Shown: piece by piece, positions 34,679-43,111 of the stretch
Numbering within the stretch: position 1 is the stretch's first letter
Layout of the letters: each line of letters opens with the position of its first letter
Assembly (NCBI GenBank): GCA_021151695.1
Contig: JAGKWU010000016.1
Location: 181,986 to 245,985, forward strand
DNA length: 64,000 bases
DNA from: Cellvibrionaceae bacterium
GTDB taxonomy: Bacteria > Pseudomonadota > Gammaproteobacteria > Pseudomonadales > Cellvibrionaceae
Reading direction: 5' to 3'
The notes under the pieces: generated by a model
Seen by the model: the letters and a program-made list of their open reading frames with translations, nothing else
Told to the model about the DNA's origin: nothing
The model's database searches: none
Position numbers and translations under genes: made by a program

Positions 34679-35661
34679 AGGATGCGCTCGCTCAATTGCG
34701 CAAGCGCAATACGTACTGCTTTGCGCACTTCCGGGTCACCATCTTGCTGGGCCTGTTGCAAAGCCAGCACCGACTGTTGATCGCCCAACTCCCCCAGGGC
34801 CAGGGCGGCTTCTTTGCGCAGGTTGCTGATACTGTGCTGCAACAGCCTGATCAAGGCCTGATTGGCGGGAGCAAAACGCAATTTACCCAGCGCACGAGCC
34901 GCCTGCAGGCGCACTTGCCAATAATCGTCGGCCAGCGCTTTTACCAATTCGTTGCCGGCCTCTTTAAAGCCCAGTTTGCCCAGCGTGGCCGCCGCCTCCT
35001 CGCGCACCTGCCACTGGCTATCGTTCAAAGCCGTATAAAGCGCGGGTAGCACAGCCGCATCTGCCGCAAAACCCAAGGCGCCGGTGGCAGCGCGGCGCAC
35101 CTCCACATCGGGATCAGCACTGGCGAGCGCCGCCAGCTCACCAATGGCCGAGTGATGCTTCAACCAGGCCAGCACACCCACGGCCTCGCGACGCAGCCCT
35201 GCATCGCTGTGAGCGAGCGCCACCAGCGCAGGCTCGGCAGCCGCGGGCAAACGCAGTTCGCGCAGCGCACGCAGCGCCTGGCGACGCACTTGTACATCAT
35301 CATGGCCAGTAAAAGGCAAAATCCATCGACCGGAAGAAGACACCTTGAGCTGGGTGAGGCTATGGGCGGCCAGCTCGCGCACCGCTTCCGCCGCATCGCT
35401 AAGTGCTTCGCACAAGGCAACTACCACAGTCTCTTCCTCCCAGGCCTCCAGCAGACGCGCGGCCTCAGCGCGCACGTCCGCATCAGGGTCGTGCCGGAGG
35501 CTCTGTATTAGCCAGGGTAAGGCTTCCGGTTCTTCCAGATCAGCCAGTTCAATCAGCGCTATGCGGCGCACAGCAGCATCTTCATCAGTTAAACGCGATT
35601 GCAGATCGCCAATCTCGTCATTGGTTACTGCAGAAAAAAATTCGGTTGCAAAAGTCATCAT
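34675..35661 (-). CDS. HEAT-repeat protein
   Basis: A 328-residue soluble protein composed almost wholly of about ten HEAT/PBS-lyase-type repeats, e.g. DPDADVRAEAARLLEAW, DDVQVRRQALRALREL, SDAGLRREAVGVLAWL, DPDVEVRRAATGALGFA and DYWQVRLQAARALGKL. No catalytic motif is visible. In related proteins such repeats bind and guide partner proteins or cofactors. It lies 17 bp after the ABC ATPase gene and overlaps the DUF971 gene, so it belongs to the AprA-like/ABC operon and may chaperone the flavoprotein-ferredoxin pair (inference). Confidence 0.85.
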   Translation of the reverse strand: MMTFATEFFSAVTNDEIGDLQSRLTDEDAAVRRIALIELADLEEPEALPWLIQSLRHDPDADVRAEAARLLEAWEEETVVVALCEALSDAAEAVRELAAHSLTQLKVSSSGRWILPFTGHDDVQVRRQALRALRELRLPAAAEPALVALAHSDAGLRREAVGVLAWLKHHSAIGELAALASADPDVEVRRAATGALGFAADAAVLPALYTALNDSQWQVREEAAATLGKLGFKEAGNELVKALADDYWQVRLQAARALGKLRFAPANQALIRLLQHSISNLRKEAALALGELGDQQSVLALQQAQQDGDPEVRKAVRIALAQLSERIL

Positions 35662-35678
35662 CTTTCTCGCTAAAACAA

Positions 35679-36569
35679 TCAGGCTTGCAGTTCTAATTCC
35701 GGTGGAATACCCAGCGGCGATAAACGCGGTAGCTGGCGGCTCTCATCGTGATTGAGCAATTCCAGGCAGTGACGTTTGAGCCGCATAAATTCTGGCGTAG
35801 TGACCAGCTCAGTATTCCTTGGACGCGCAAATTCCACCGGTAAATCTTCGATAATGCGACCTGGGCGCGGGCTCATCACCAGAATGCGATCAGCCATAAA
35901 CAACGCCTCATCAATATCGTGGGTAACAAACACCACGCTGGTGCCAATTCGCTCCCAAATGCTCAACAGCAATTGCTGCATTTTCAAACGTGTCTGTGCA
36001 TCCAACGCACCGAAAGGTTCATCCATCAGCAACAGGCGCGGCTTGTTAATCAACACGCGCGCAATTTCCACACGCTGTTGCATACCGCCTGACAATTGCG
36101 ATGGCCAACGATGGGCCGCATCTTTCAGTCCCACCAACTCAAGCATGTCCAATGCCTGTTGGCGACGCTCCGGTTTAGGAATACCTTGCATCTTTAAACC
36201 GAAGGCCACGTTATCCAGCACAGTTTTCCAGGGAAACAATGTGTGATGCTGAAATACCATGCCGCGCTCAGGTGATGGCCCACTGATAAAATTGCCATCC
36301 AATTTCAAACTGCCACCACTGGGCGTGATGTGGCCAGCCAATGCCCCCAAGAGCGTGGATTTACCGCAACCGGAAGGTCCAAGCACGCAGACAAATTCAC
36401 CCGGCGCTATGGTGAAATCCACCGATTGCACCGCTTCAAATGCAGCGTTGCCCTGGCCCAAATGAATGGAAATTTTTTCTGCGTTTATCTGGCCGTAATG
36501 CGCCTCGTTAATTGAGGTCAGATTTACAACCGTTTGATCAGATGCTGTTGCAGCTTCGTAACTAGTCAT
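35679..36569 (-). CDS. ABC transporter ATPase, sulfonate/nitrate/taurine type
   Basis: A 296-residue ATPase with Walker A GPSGCGKST (residues 64-72), Q-loop in MVFQHHTLFPW, signature LSGGMQQ (159-165) and Walker B LLLMDEPFGALD. It matches the SsuB/TauB/NrtD group. A 30-residue N-terminal leader precedes the domain and an unusual C-terminal tail of about 50 residues follows. The ATG overlaps the permease stop by 4 bp. It powers the importer with the two genes upstream. Confidence 0.92.
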   Translation of the reverse strand: MTSYEAATASDQTVVNLTSINEAHYGQINAEKISIHLGQGNAAFEAVQSVDFTIAPGEFVCVLGPSGCGKSTLLGALAGHITPSGGSLKLDGNFISGPSPERGMVFQHHTLFPWKTVLDNVAFGLKMQGIPKPERRQQALDMLELVGLKDAAHRWPSQLSGGMQQRVEIARVLINKPRLLLMDEPFGALDAQTRLKMQQLLLSIWERIGTSVVFVTHDIDEALFMADRILVMSPRPGRIIEDLPVEFARPRNTELVTTPEFMRLKRHCLELLNHDESRQLPRLSPLGIPPELELQA

Positions 36570-37375
36570 CGTGCTTTCCCCAAACGATACCAGGGCGTGA
36601 AAAAATCACCCAGGCGTTTAATCAGCCAGCTACTGCCCATACCCAGTAAACCGATCAGTAACATACCCACAATAATGTCAGCGTAATTCTGGATAATGTA
36701 GGACGACCAAGTGTAATAACCAATACCAAATTGTCCCGAAATCATTTCAGCTGTAACCAAACAAAACCATGAAGTACCCATACCAATCGACAGGCCGGTA
36801 AAAATACTCGGCAGCGCACCCGGCAAAACAACTTCGCGCAAAATAGCGGCGTTGCTGGCACCGAGGCTGCGCGCCGAGGCCACAAGGCGCGGATCCACCG
36901 CTTCAACACCGTGAACCGTATTGAGCAAAATTGGAAAGAGTGCGCCGGTAAAGGTAATAAAAATCATCGACGCCTCCGATGAAGGAAACATCAAAATCGC
37001 CAGCGGAATCCAGGCCACAGCCGGAATCGGGCGCAACAATTCCAGCGGCGGCATCAGGATTTTTTCTGCGCGACGCGAGCGCCCCACGGCCAGGCCCAAA
37101 GCAATCCCCAACGCGCTCGCCGCAAGATAGCCACTAAATACCCGCGCAAGGCTGCTGGTCAAATGGGGCCAGAGACTATTGGATAGCAACAGCTGCCACA
37201 CAGCTTCAACCACAGCACCGGGTGTAGGCACATTACTAAAAGTCACTAGCCCCAAATTGAGTTGGCGTGTTGAAGCTATATGCCAAAACAACAGGCAGAG
37301 TGCGATGGATCCCAATTGCAGAGTCAGGCCCTGCAGCTGCGCGCTTGAAATACGAGAGGCTTTTAACAGTGCCAC
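36566..37375 (-). CDS. ABC transporter permease, sulfonate/taurine type
   Basis: A 269-residue inner-membrane permease of the binding-protein-dependent family with six hydrophobic helices and the EAA loop in LREVVLPGALPSIFTGLSIGMG. I chose GTG at 37375 because GGAG lies 9 nt upstream; the longer version from a TTG at 37390 would have the ribosome site inside the coding region. It resembles SsuC/TauC. The stop overlaps the ATPase start. Confidence 0.9.
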   Translation of the reverse strand: MALLKASRISSAQLQGLTLQLGSIALCLLFWHIASTRQLNLGLVTFSNVPTPGAVVEAVWQLLLSNSLWPHLTSSLARVFSGYLAASALGIALGLAVGRSRRAEKILMPPLELLRPIPAVAWIPLAILMFPSSEASMIFITFTGALFPILLNTVHGVEAVDPRLVASARSLGASNAAILREVVLPGALPSIFTGLSIGMGTSWFCLVTAEMISGQFGIGYYTWSSYIIQNYADIIVGMLLIGLLGMGSSWLIKRLGDFFTPWYRLGKAR

Positions 37376-37427
37376 TTCACAAGTCTCCAAAAAATCGGAA
37401 ATAAATATTTAAACGTTAACCAAGCGC

Positions 37428-38831
37428 TCACAGATTTATTGAGCGCAAGGCCGCAAAATCACGCACTGTGCCGCCGCAGGCTTTGGCAAAGGATTCAGCC
37501 TGGTCTTTCAATAGGAACGCATCTATTTGCCCTTGAGCCGATTCCACAAACCATGCCTGGTTGGCAAGCAATTTTATGCCGCTGTCTGATGCCTGAGCGT
37601 AGATAGCGCGGATATCAGTACCGGCAGTTTCCAATTCTTTCAGCACCTTGAGCGCATCTTTAAAAGAGCTGTAGTGGCGCACCAGCGGTTCACCACGCAC
37701 CCAGATTTGCGCGAGATGTTTTGTATCAGTAATCGCTTTTCCGGTAATGGCATCTTTGGTGGTGAGCGGCAAAGGTGCATAGTTCGCCAGGGCGGCCTTG
37801 TAATCCAGACCGGATTGTTTGAAGGCTTCGCGGATATATTTGTCGTTAACAAATTTTTCCGTATTCAAACCCTTATCAGTTTTCTTCAACAGCTTGAGAG
37901 TATCGATTGCGGTTGAAAGCGCCTGTCGATATTCAGGCTTCCAGGTAAGGTCGCGTGTTTGTAAACCCAATGGACCGTGAAACAGATAATTCACTTCCGC
38001 CTCAATACCAGTCACCTTCTCAATCAGCTCACTGTATTTTTCCGGCTCGGCCGCGAACAATTTATCGGCTTCAATCGCAGCGCGCAGATAGGCAACTACA
38101 ATTTCAGGATATTTTTCAGCGTAAGCAGAATCCACTAAAGTGCCATGAAATGTCGGTGCATTGGCCTGCGAGCCGTCGTAAATCTTGCGTGCGAAACCAC
38201 GGTTAGGAAACAGCTCGGCAAAGGGGACAAAATCTGCATGAGCTTCAATGCGGTTACTCTTCAAGGCAGAGCCAGCAATTTCCGGAGCCTGCGCAATAAT
38301 GTGCACATCCTTATCAACATCCCAACCTTGTGCTTTAACCGCACGTAACAACATGCCATGAGACGTTGATGCAAAAGGTACCGAAATGGTTTTACCTTTT
38401 AACTCACTAATAGATTGCACAGGCGATGCGGCAGGCACCACTATGCCGTTACCGCTTCCTTTAATGCTACCGGAGAGAACACTCAGGAAAATACTGTGCT
38501 TGCCCGCTGTTTCATGGGCCACACCGTTAAAGGCACCGGGAAAATCCGCCATAGCACCAAAATCCAGCTTGCCTGCCACCATCTCGTTAGTGAGCGGCGC
38601 ACCGCTGGTAAAGTTTTTCCATTGGATGTCGTAGGTAACGTCTTTGTATTTACCATCGTGGGGTAAATATTTTTCCAGCAATTTCAATTCGCGAATGATC
38701 AAACCGCCGGTGGCGCAATTGATCGTGGTGTCCTGGGTGCCCAGTGCAATACGGATTGTTTCGGCGGCCTGACTGTTAATACTGGCAAGCAGCGCGGCCA
38801 CGCCGGCGATTGCTTTTAAGGTAAAGCGCAT
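37428..38831 (-). CDS. ABC transporter substrate-binding protein (SsuA/NMT1-like)
   Basis: A 467-residue periplasmic binding protein with a signal peptide ending at INSQAAETI. The fold is the SsuA/NMT1 type: ETIRIALGTQDTTINCATGG, NEMVAGKLDFGAMADFPG, GKTISVPFASTSHGMLLRAV. It is clearly longer than SsuA or TauA (about 320), with a C-terminal extension of some 130 residues. AAGGA precedes the ATG. The Cys in TINCATGG near the ligand site is notable. Sulfonate, sulfate ester or related organosulfur is a plausible ligand given the AprA-like partner, but is not shown. Confidence 0.87.
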   Translation of the reverse strand: MRFTLKAIAGVAALLASINSQAAETIRIALGTQDTTINCATGGLIIRELKLLEKYLPHDGKYKDVTYDIQWKNFTSGAPLTNEMVAGKLDFGAMADFPGAFNGVAHETAGKHSIFLSVLSGSIKGSGNGIVVPAASPVQSISELKGKTISVPFASTSHGMLLRAVKAQGWDVDKDVHIIAQAPEIAGSALKSNRIEAHADFVPFAELFPNRGFARKIYDGSQANAPTFHGTLVDSAYAEKYPEIVVAYLRAAIEADKLFAAEPEKYSELIEKVTGIEAEVNYLFHGPLGLQTRDLTWKPEYRQALSTAIDTLKLLKKTDKGLNTEKFVNDKYIREAFKQSGLDYKAALANYAPLPLTTKDAITGKAITDTKHLAQIWVRGEPLVRHYSSFKDALKVLKELETAGTDIRAIYAQASDSGIKLLANQAWFVESAQGQIDAFLLKDQAESFAKACGGTVRDFAALRSINL

Positions 38832-38944
38832 AATGTTTTCCTTTTAAATTCGATTTATCTAGCTATCGCCTCTTGTACAGGTAGATAACAAACATTTTTA
38901 AACTCAAATGCATCCCTGTTGGGGTAGCTGATTTAAGAGCTGAA

Positions 38945-39190
38945 TCACCGCAATAAATAAGGTATATCCACCTTCACCGCCCCTGTCGGGCAATCCGTCT
39001 CACAAGGCATGCAATACCAGCATTCATCAAACTGCATATAGGCCTTATTGGTTTCCGGGTTAATCGCCAATAAATCCATAGGGCAAACATCCACACACAC
39101 AGTGCAGCCTTTGTGGGCAATACATTTTTCCTCATCTACTGTGACGGGCGCATTGCTGCGAAAAAAAATATCCTGGGCTTGCTGGACCAT
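38945..39190 (-). CDS. AprB-like short ferredoxin, two [4Fe-4S] clusters
   Basis: An 81-residue ferredoxin. Two cluster motifs are seen: CIAHKGCTVCVDVCP and CWYCMPCETDCP. The layout, with PVTVDEEKC at the start and PMDLLAINPETNKAYMQFDECW in the middle, matches AprB, the beta subunit of adenylylsulfate reductase. Real AprB is about 150 residues and has a long C-terminal tail that wraps AprA; this one stops at VDIPYLLR. GAGGAGG gives a strong ribosome site. It lies 19 bp after the flavoprotein gene and is surely its electron partner. Confidence 0.88.
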   Translation of the reverse strand: MVQQAQDIFFRSNAPVTVDEEKCIAHKGCTVCVDVCPMDLLAINPETNKAYMQFDECWYCMPCETDCPTGAVKVDIPYLLR

Positions 39191-39209
39191 AGGGCCTCCT
39201 CAATAAACG

Positions 39210-40973
39210 TTAGGCGTTGGCGACTTTGAGGCGCAACTTGGTGTAAGCGCCTTGCTCTTCCTGATTAAGAGAAACCACGTAAGGTTCCACCGCCTTTTTA
39301 AAACTAACCATCTGACCGTTTTCATCTTTCTTTAAATGCGCGTGGCAAAACCATTCCACATCATTGCGCTGCGGATAATCTACACGATAGTGATACAAAC
39401 CCCAGCGGCTCTCAGTACGATAGAGCGATGCGCGCGCAGCCATCTCGGCACAATCGCGAATCACACTAACTTCCATCGCCCGCATTAACTCATGGGGATT
39501 GTTCGCTTTAATCTGATCGAGATCCACCGCTATAGCATCAAAACGCTGCAAGCCTATCTCCATTTTTTTGGTAACTTTCGGTGGTTGCAAATAATCATTC
39601 ACAAAGCGGCGTAATTTGTATTCCACCTGCGCAGGTGGTAGCCCCTGCTCGCGCAACAGCGGCGCATACACTCGCTCGCGTTCACGTGCGACCTGCACAG
39701 AATCCACCTCGGCATAATCGCGCCCTGTTACATAATCAGCAGCATTGACGCCAGCAAACCAGCCGTAAGTAAACGCACCCAACATATAGTTGTGCGGCAC
39801 CGCTGCCATATCACCCGCCGAATAAAGTCCTTTCACGGATGTCTCGGCCTTTTCATTTACCCATACACCAGACGCGCTGTGACCTGAGCAAAAACCAATC
39901 TCAGAAATATGCATCTCCACCATCTGCTCGCGATAATCAGTACCGCGATTCTGGTGGAATTGCCCGCGACTCGGACGTTCATTACTGTGCAAAATAGTTT
40001 CAATGGTTTGAATGGTTTCTTCAGCGAGATGTGTGAGTTTCAAAAACACCGGGCCGTTGCCGCCCTGCAATTCCTGATAAAACTCCCACATCATCTGGCC
40101 GCTCCAGTAATCACATTCGATAAAACGCTCACCTTTGTTATTAGCGGTGTAACCACCCAAAGGCCCTGTCACATAGGCACAGGCGGGTCCGTTGTAATCT
40201 TTAATCAAAGGATTAATTTGAAAGCATTCAAGGTTTGCCAGCTCCGCACCTGCGTGATAGGCCATGGCATAGCCGTCCCCAGCATTGGTGGGATTTTCGT
40301 AGGTGCCCATCAAATAACCCGATGCAGGCAAGCCTAATCGACCAGCAGCACCGCAACAGAGAATTACCGCTTTCGCGCGGATCACATAAAAATCTGCCGT
40401 GCGACAATCAAACCCCATCACGCCATTAACAGCGCCATCTTTATCCGTCAGCAATCGTGTAGTCACCAGGCGATTGGTAATCGCAATGCGCGCACGCTTT
40501 AGTTGGCGATAGAGCACTTTTTTAATGTCATGCCCTTCAGGCATAGGCAGCACGTAAGAGCCCATGTGATGAACTTTTTTTACCGCGTAATCACCAGTTT
40601 CATCTTTTTCAAATTTCACGCCCCAACGATCCAATTGTTCAATTGTCTCAAAGCTGTGCTGTGCGTAAGCGTAAACGGCTTTTTGGTTAACTATGCCGTC
40701 GTTGGCGATAGTGATTTCCTTGGTGTACTGCTCAGGAGTGGCATGACCGGGAATCACCGCGTTATTCAAACCATCCATACCCATGCTGATGGCACCAGAA
40801 CGTTTTACGTGCGCCTTATCCACCAATAAAATTCGTAACGACGGATTTTGCTCGCGCGCTTTTATCGCCGCCATTGGGCCCGCGGTACCGCCACCCACCA
40901 CGACAATGTCGTATTCCTGTTCGATGGTTTTGATTTGATCAATCGATTTAAATTGGCTTACATCAAATGTCAT
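39210..40973 (-). CDS. AprA-like FAD flavoprotein (succinate dehydrogenase/fumarate reductase superfamily)
   Basis: A 587-residue flavoprotein. The FAD dinucleotide site is IVVVGGGTAGPMAAIKA; next comes the AprA-type stretch VDKAHVKRSGAISMGMDGLNNA, and near the C-terminal half of the FAD domain GHSASGVWVNEKAETSVKGLYSAGDMA. A helical cap and C-terminal domain follow. The pattern is closer to AprA (adenylylsulfate reductase alpha) than to fumarate reductase, but the protein is shorter than AprA and no sat, qmo or dsr genes are nearby, so dissimilatory sulfur metabolism is unlikely. It probably oxidises or reduces the compound brought in by the ABC importer. Substrate unknown. Confidence 0.82.
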   Translation of the reverse strand: MTFDVSQFKSIDQIKTIEQEYDIVVVGGGTAGPMAAIKAREQNPSLRILLVDKAHVKRSGAISMGMDGLNNAVIPGHATPEQYTKEITIANDGIVNQKAVYAYAQHSFETIEQLDRWGVKFEKDETGDYAVKKVHHMGSYVLPMPEGHDIKKVLYRQLKRARIAITNRLVTTRLLTDKDGAVNGVMGFDCRTADFYVIRAKAVILCCGAAGRLGLPASGYLMGTYENPTNAGDGYAMAYHAGAELANLECFQINPLIKDYNGPACAYVTGPLGGYTANNKGERFIECDYWSGQMMWEFYQELQGGNGPVFLKLTHLAEETIQTIETILHSNERPSRGQFHQNRGTDYREQMVEMHISEIGFCSGHSASGVWVNEKAETSVKGLYSAGDMAAVPHNYMLGAFTYGWFAGVNAADYVTGRDYAEVDSVQVARERERVYAPLLREQGLPPAQVEYKLRRFVNDYLQPPKVTKKMEIGLQRFDAIAVDLDQIKANNPHELMRAMEVSVIRDCAEMAARASLYRTESRWGLYHYRVDYPQRNDVEWFCHAHLKKDENGQMVSFKKAVEPYVVSLNQEEQGAYTKLRLKVANA

Positions 40974-40988
40974 AACAACTTGCCCTTG

Positions 40989-41744
40989 TCAGTCTTGCTT
41001 GTGTTGACGATCAATACGCAAACGGTATTGAAATGCATCGCCACGGTAGTAAAGATATTCAAAATCCAACGGTTTACCGCCAGCGTTAAAAGTGAGCCGC
41101 TCAATACGCATCACCGGCGCGCCTTCGTTTATTTGCAAAGCCTCGGCGAGATAGCTGTCTGCCAACACAGCATCTATAGCAAGATCAGCGTGTCCCAAGG
41201 CTTCGCCACAATCATTTTCCAAAATTAAAAAGATATCCCGCGTTACCAGATCAGCTTTCTGCAATTGTTCACCCAAATACCTGGGCACATAGGTCACCTC
41301 AAGTGAAACAGGTTCGCGATTGATTAAACGAACTCGCTTTATTTCAGCCACTTCGGTATCAAGCGCCAATTGCAGCTTTTCTGAAACCTGCTCATTTGCC
41401 GGTACAAATCTGAAACTGCGCAACTGGTTTATAACGTCATAACCCAATTGCGACATAGCCTCAGCCAGCCCTTGGAGCTTGCTAACATTTTGGAATGCCT
41501 TCGGTTTGGAAACGAAGGTTCCCTTGCCATGCACTTTAAAAATCAGGTTTTCTTTTTGCAGATCATTCAGCGCCTGGCGAACCGTAATTCGGCTTACGCC
41601 AAAGGCTTTTCCCAATTCACTTTCCGAAGGCATTTGGCTATGGGTCGCATAGCTGCCATCCAGAATGCGACGACGCAGTACATCCTTCAGCTGGCTGTAG
41701 AGCGGCACAGGTGACAGCGGCGTGAGTTGTTCATGTATGGTCAT
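40989..41744 (-). CDS. GntR-family (HutC subgroup) regulator
   Basis: A 251-residue transcription factor. The N-terminal winged helix has LYSQLKDVLRRRILDGSYATHSQMPSESELGKAFGVSRITVRQALNDLQKENLIFKVHGKGTFV, here seen as the standard GntR pattern, followed by a UTRA ligand-binding domain (RVRLINREPVSLEVTYVPRYLGEQ, then ERLTFNAGGKPLDFEYLYYRGDAFQYRLRI). The start at 41744 is preferred to an ATG 81 bp upstream, because the perfect operator palindrome would otherwise lie inside the gene. It leads the operon with 15 bp to the flavoprotein gene and probably represses it until a ligand binds. Confidence 0.87.
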   Translation of the reverse strand: MTIHEQLTPLSPVPLYSQLKDVLRRRILDGSYATHSQMPSESELGKAFGVSRITVRQALNDLQKENLIFKVHGKGTFVSKPKAFQNVSKLQGLAEAMSQLGYDVINQLRSFRFVPANEQVSEKLQLALDTEVAEIKRVRLINREPVSLEVTYVPRYLGEQLQKADLVTRDIFLILENDCGEALGHADLAIDAVLADSYLAEALQINEGAPVMRIERLTFNAGGKPLDFEYLYYRGDAFQYRLRIDRQHKQD

Positions 41745-41777
41745 TCGCGATCCGGCAGCAAGATATGTCTGGTCAAT

Positions 41778-41793
41778 ACTTGTTATAACAAGT
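41778..41793. promoter_or_regulatory. Palindromic operator for the GntR regulator
   Basis: ACTTGTTATAACAAGT is a perfect 16-bp palindrome 33 bp before the regulator ATG, with a GT...TATA..AC core like HutC-type sites. Its position suggests autoregulation and control of the whole operon. Confidence 0.7.
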
Positions 41794-41845
41794 TGCCGGC
41801 GAGTGTAGGGACGAGCGGAAGGCAACGGAAATATTTTTAATTTCT

Positions 41846-41859
41846 ATTGTTATAACGAT
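41846..41859. promoter_or_regulatory. Second GntR operator-like site
   Basis: ATTGTTATAACGAT repeats the TTGTTATAAC core of the site at 41778, 68 bp further upstream, with one mismatched symmetric pair. Two spaced sites suit cooperative binding. Confidence 0.5.
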
Positions 41860-41962
41860 AAAAATTTAAATGATGCCCATAGGCAACAACATGAAGCCTA
41901 TAAGCAACATAAAGATGCCTATAGACATCAAAGAACTGGAGATACCTATTAATTTTCACGCA

Positions 41963-41988
41963 AAAAAAAGCGGGGCCTAAAGCCCCGC
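41963..41988 (-). terminator. Terminator of the EAL-like gene
   Basis: GCGGGGC (41970-41976) and GCCCCGC (41982-41988) form a 7-bp stem. On the minus strand the stem is followed by eight T residues, so it ends the gene at 42018. Confidence 0.88.
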
Positions 41989-42017
41989 ACTATTAAGATC
42001 CAGGAAATTGATTGAAA

Positions 42018-42839
42018 TTAGCCAACAACGTATTGCTCATAAATACTGTCATCCGCCTCACTATAGTGAGATACCAAATAGCCATCAAATGCACCAGCTG
42101 CAATATCTCTAACATTTTCATCAGTACTGATCACAATTCGTTGGCCAGCATAATATTCCACAGGTTTTAGCTGTACTTTACCGGCACTGTTTGTCTGGGT
42201 TGCCAAAGGCACCGGTGGATAATGAATAAACAACACATCCGGTGTAAGCCCAAGGTTTGCCAACAACGTCAGTTCGCGCCCCTGGGTTAAGCGTATACCT
42301 ATTTTATAGCCACGATTTTTGTAACTACCCAAGGCCTTTTGAAAATGACGCAAGCTCGCCTGGTCCAGCAGCCGCGTATGCAGCAAAACCCGTTCGGGTT
42401 TTAAACCGCAATCGCTCAGGATATTTTCAAACGCTTTTCCATGATCCTCATTAACGCTCACTATATGGCGGGGCTGAACTTGCAAGCACAACAGATAATC
42501 CTGACCATCAAACTGTTGCAAATAATTTAACGAATGTAGCGTTCGTACCAGTCTGTCGAGATGGACAATATGGTCATTGCTATCGAGAGAATTAAAAATG
42601 CTGTCGATATTTAACAGGTTGCCGGTTGAGGCCCGCACCGTCAGTTCACTGTCGTAGGCCAGCACTTTATCATCGTCAATTGCCCTGATTGCGTGAAACT
42701 GGCTGCCCAGAATCAAACTGCCAAAGCGAGCCCAATAAACATTATCCGCCTTGTAAAAACCGGTTTTGGGTAACGACTTGGTACGGGCCTGGCTTTGCAG
42801 CTGGTCGTTAAAGTAATTCATCAATTCTGTTAAGGGCAT
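42018..42839 (-). CDS. Degenerate EAL-domain protein
   Basis: A 273-residue soluble protein that follows the EAL (c-di-GMP phosphodiesterase) domain plan: SQFHAIRAIDDDKVLAYDSELTVRA at the start, LCLQVQPRHIV in the middle, then GLKPERVLLHTR and GYKIGIRLTQGRELTLLANLGLTPDVLFIHY. The EAL triplet reads SEL (64-66), and the catalytic loop DDFGTG is replaced by IRLTQG (182-187). Metal and catalytic residues are therefore lost and it should not hydrolyse c-di-GMP; it might bind a nucleotide or a protein. It lies alone between the AprA-like operon and the encapsulin locus and shares the divergent promoter gap with the rhodanese gene. The fold call is moderate. Confidence 0.6.
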   Translation of the reverse strand: MPLTELMNYFNDQLQSQARTKSLPKTGFYKADNVYWARFGSLILGSQFHAIRAIDDDKVLAYDSELTVRASTGNLLNIDSIFNSLDSNDHIVHLDRLVRTLHSLNYLQQFDGQDYLLCLQVQPRHIVSVNEDHGKAFENILSDCGLKPERVLLHTRLLDQASLRHFQKALGSYKNRGYKIGIRLTQGRELTLLANLGLTPDVLFIHYPPVPLATQTNSAGKVQLKPVEYYAGQRIVISTDENVRDIAAGAFDGYLVSHYSEADDSIYEQYVVG

Positions 42840-43111
42840 GGTGTTGTCCTTTGTACAAACCTACTTGGATAAAATCGGGTTTGCATAATAGAGACCAGAA
42901 TTTTCACCACAAAAGAATTTAATATTCTCAGCTTATAACAACCCTTCATCGCTAGGTTTCGGCTCCTGTTGGATTTCGGATATCCAGAAATTATCGGCGC
43001 TTCGATTATAAGGATATAGAGATATATTCTTTCCCATCGCCTTTAGCCGTCACTATATTTCCCTCAACTTTTACGTTGTTAAACCCGATGCTATGCGGGC
43101 AGGAGATATTT

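Noticed and set aside
34271..34780. 169-residue forward frame opposite DUF971
   Set aside because: It spans the inverted repeat and is antisense to a clear DUF971 gene.
38945..40973. Dissimilatory adenylylsulfate reductase (true AprAB)
   Set aside because: No sat, qmo, dsr or sox genes are present, both subunits are short, and the pair sits in an ABC importer operon.
42981..43075. Shared CATCGCCT element between rhodanese and shell promoters as an XRE operator
   Set aside because: Only 8 bases are common and the inverted partner is missing upstream of the rhodanese gene.
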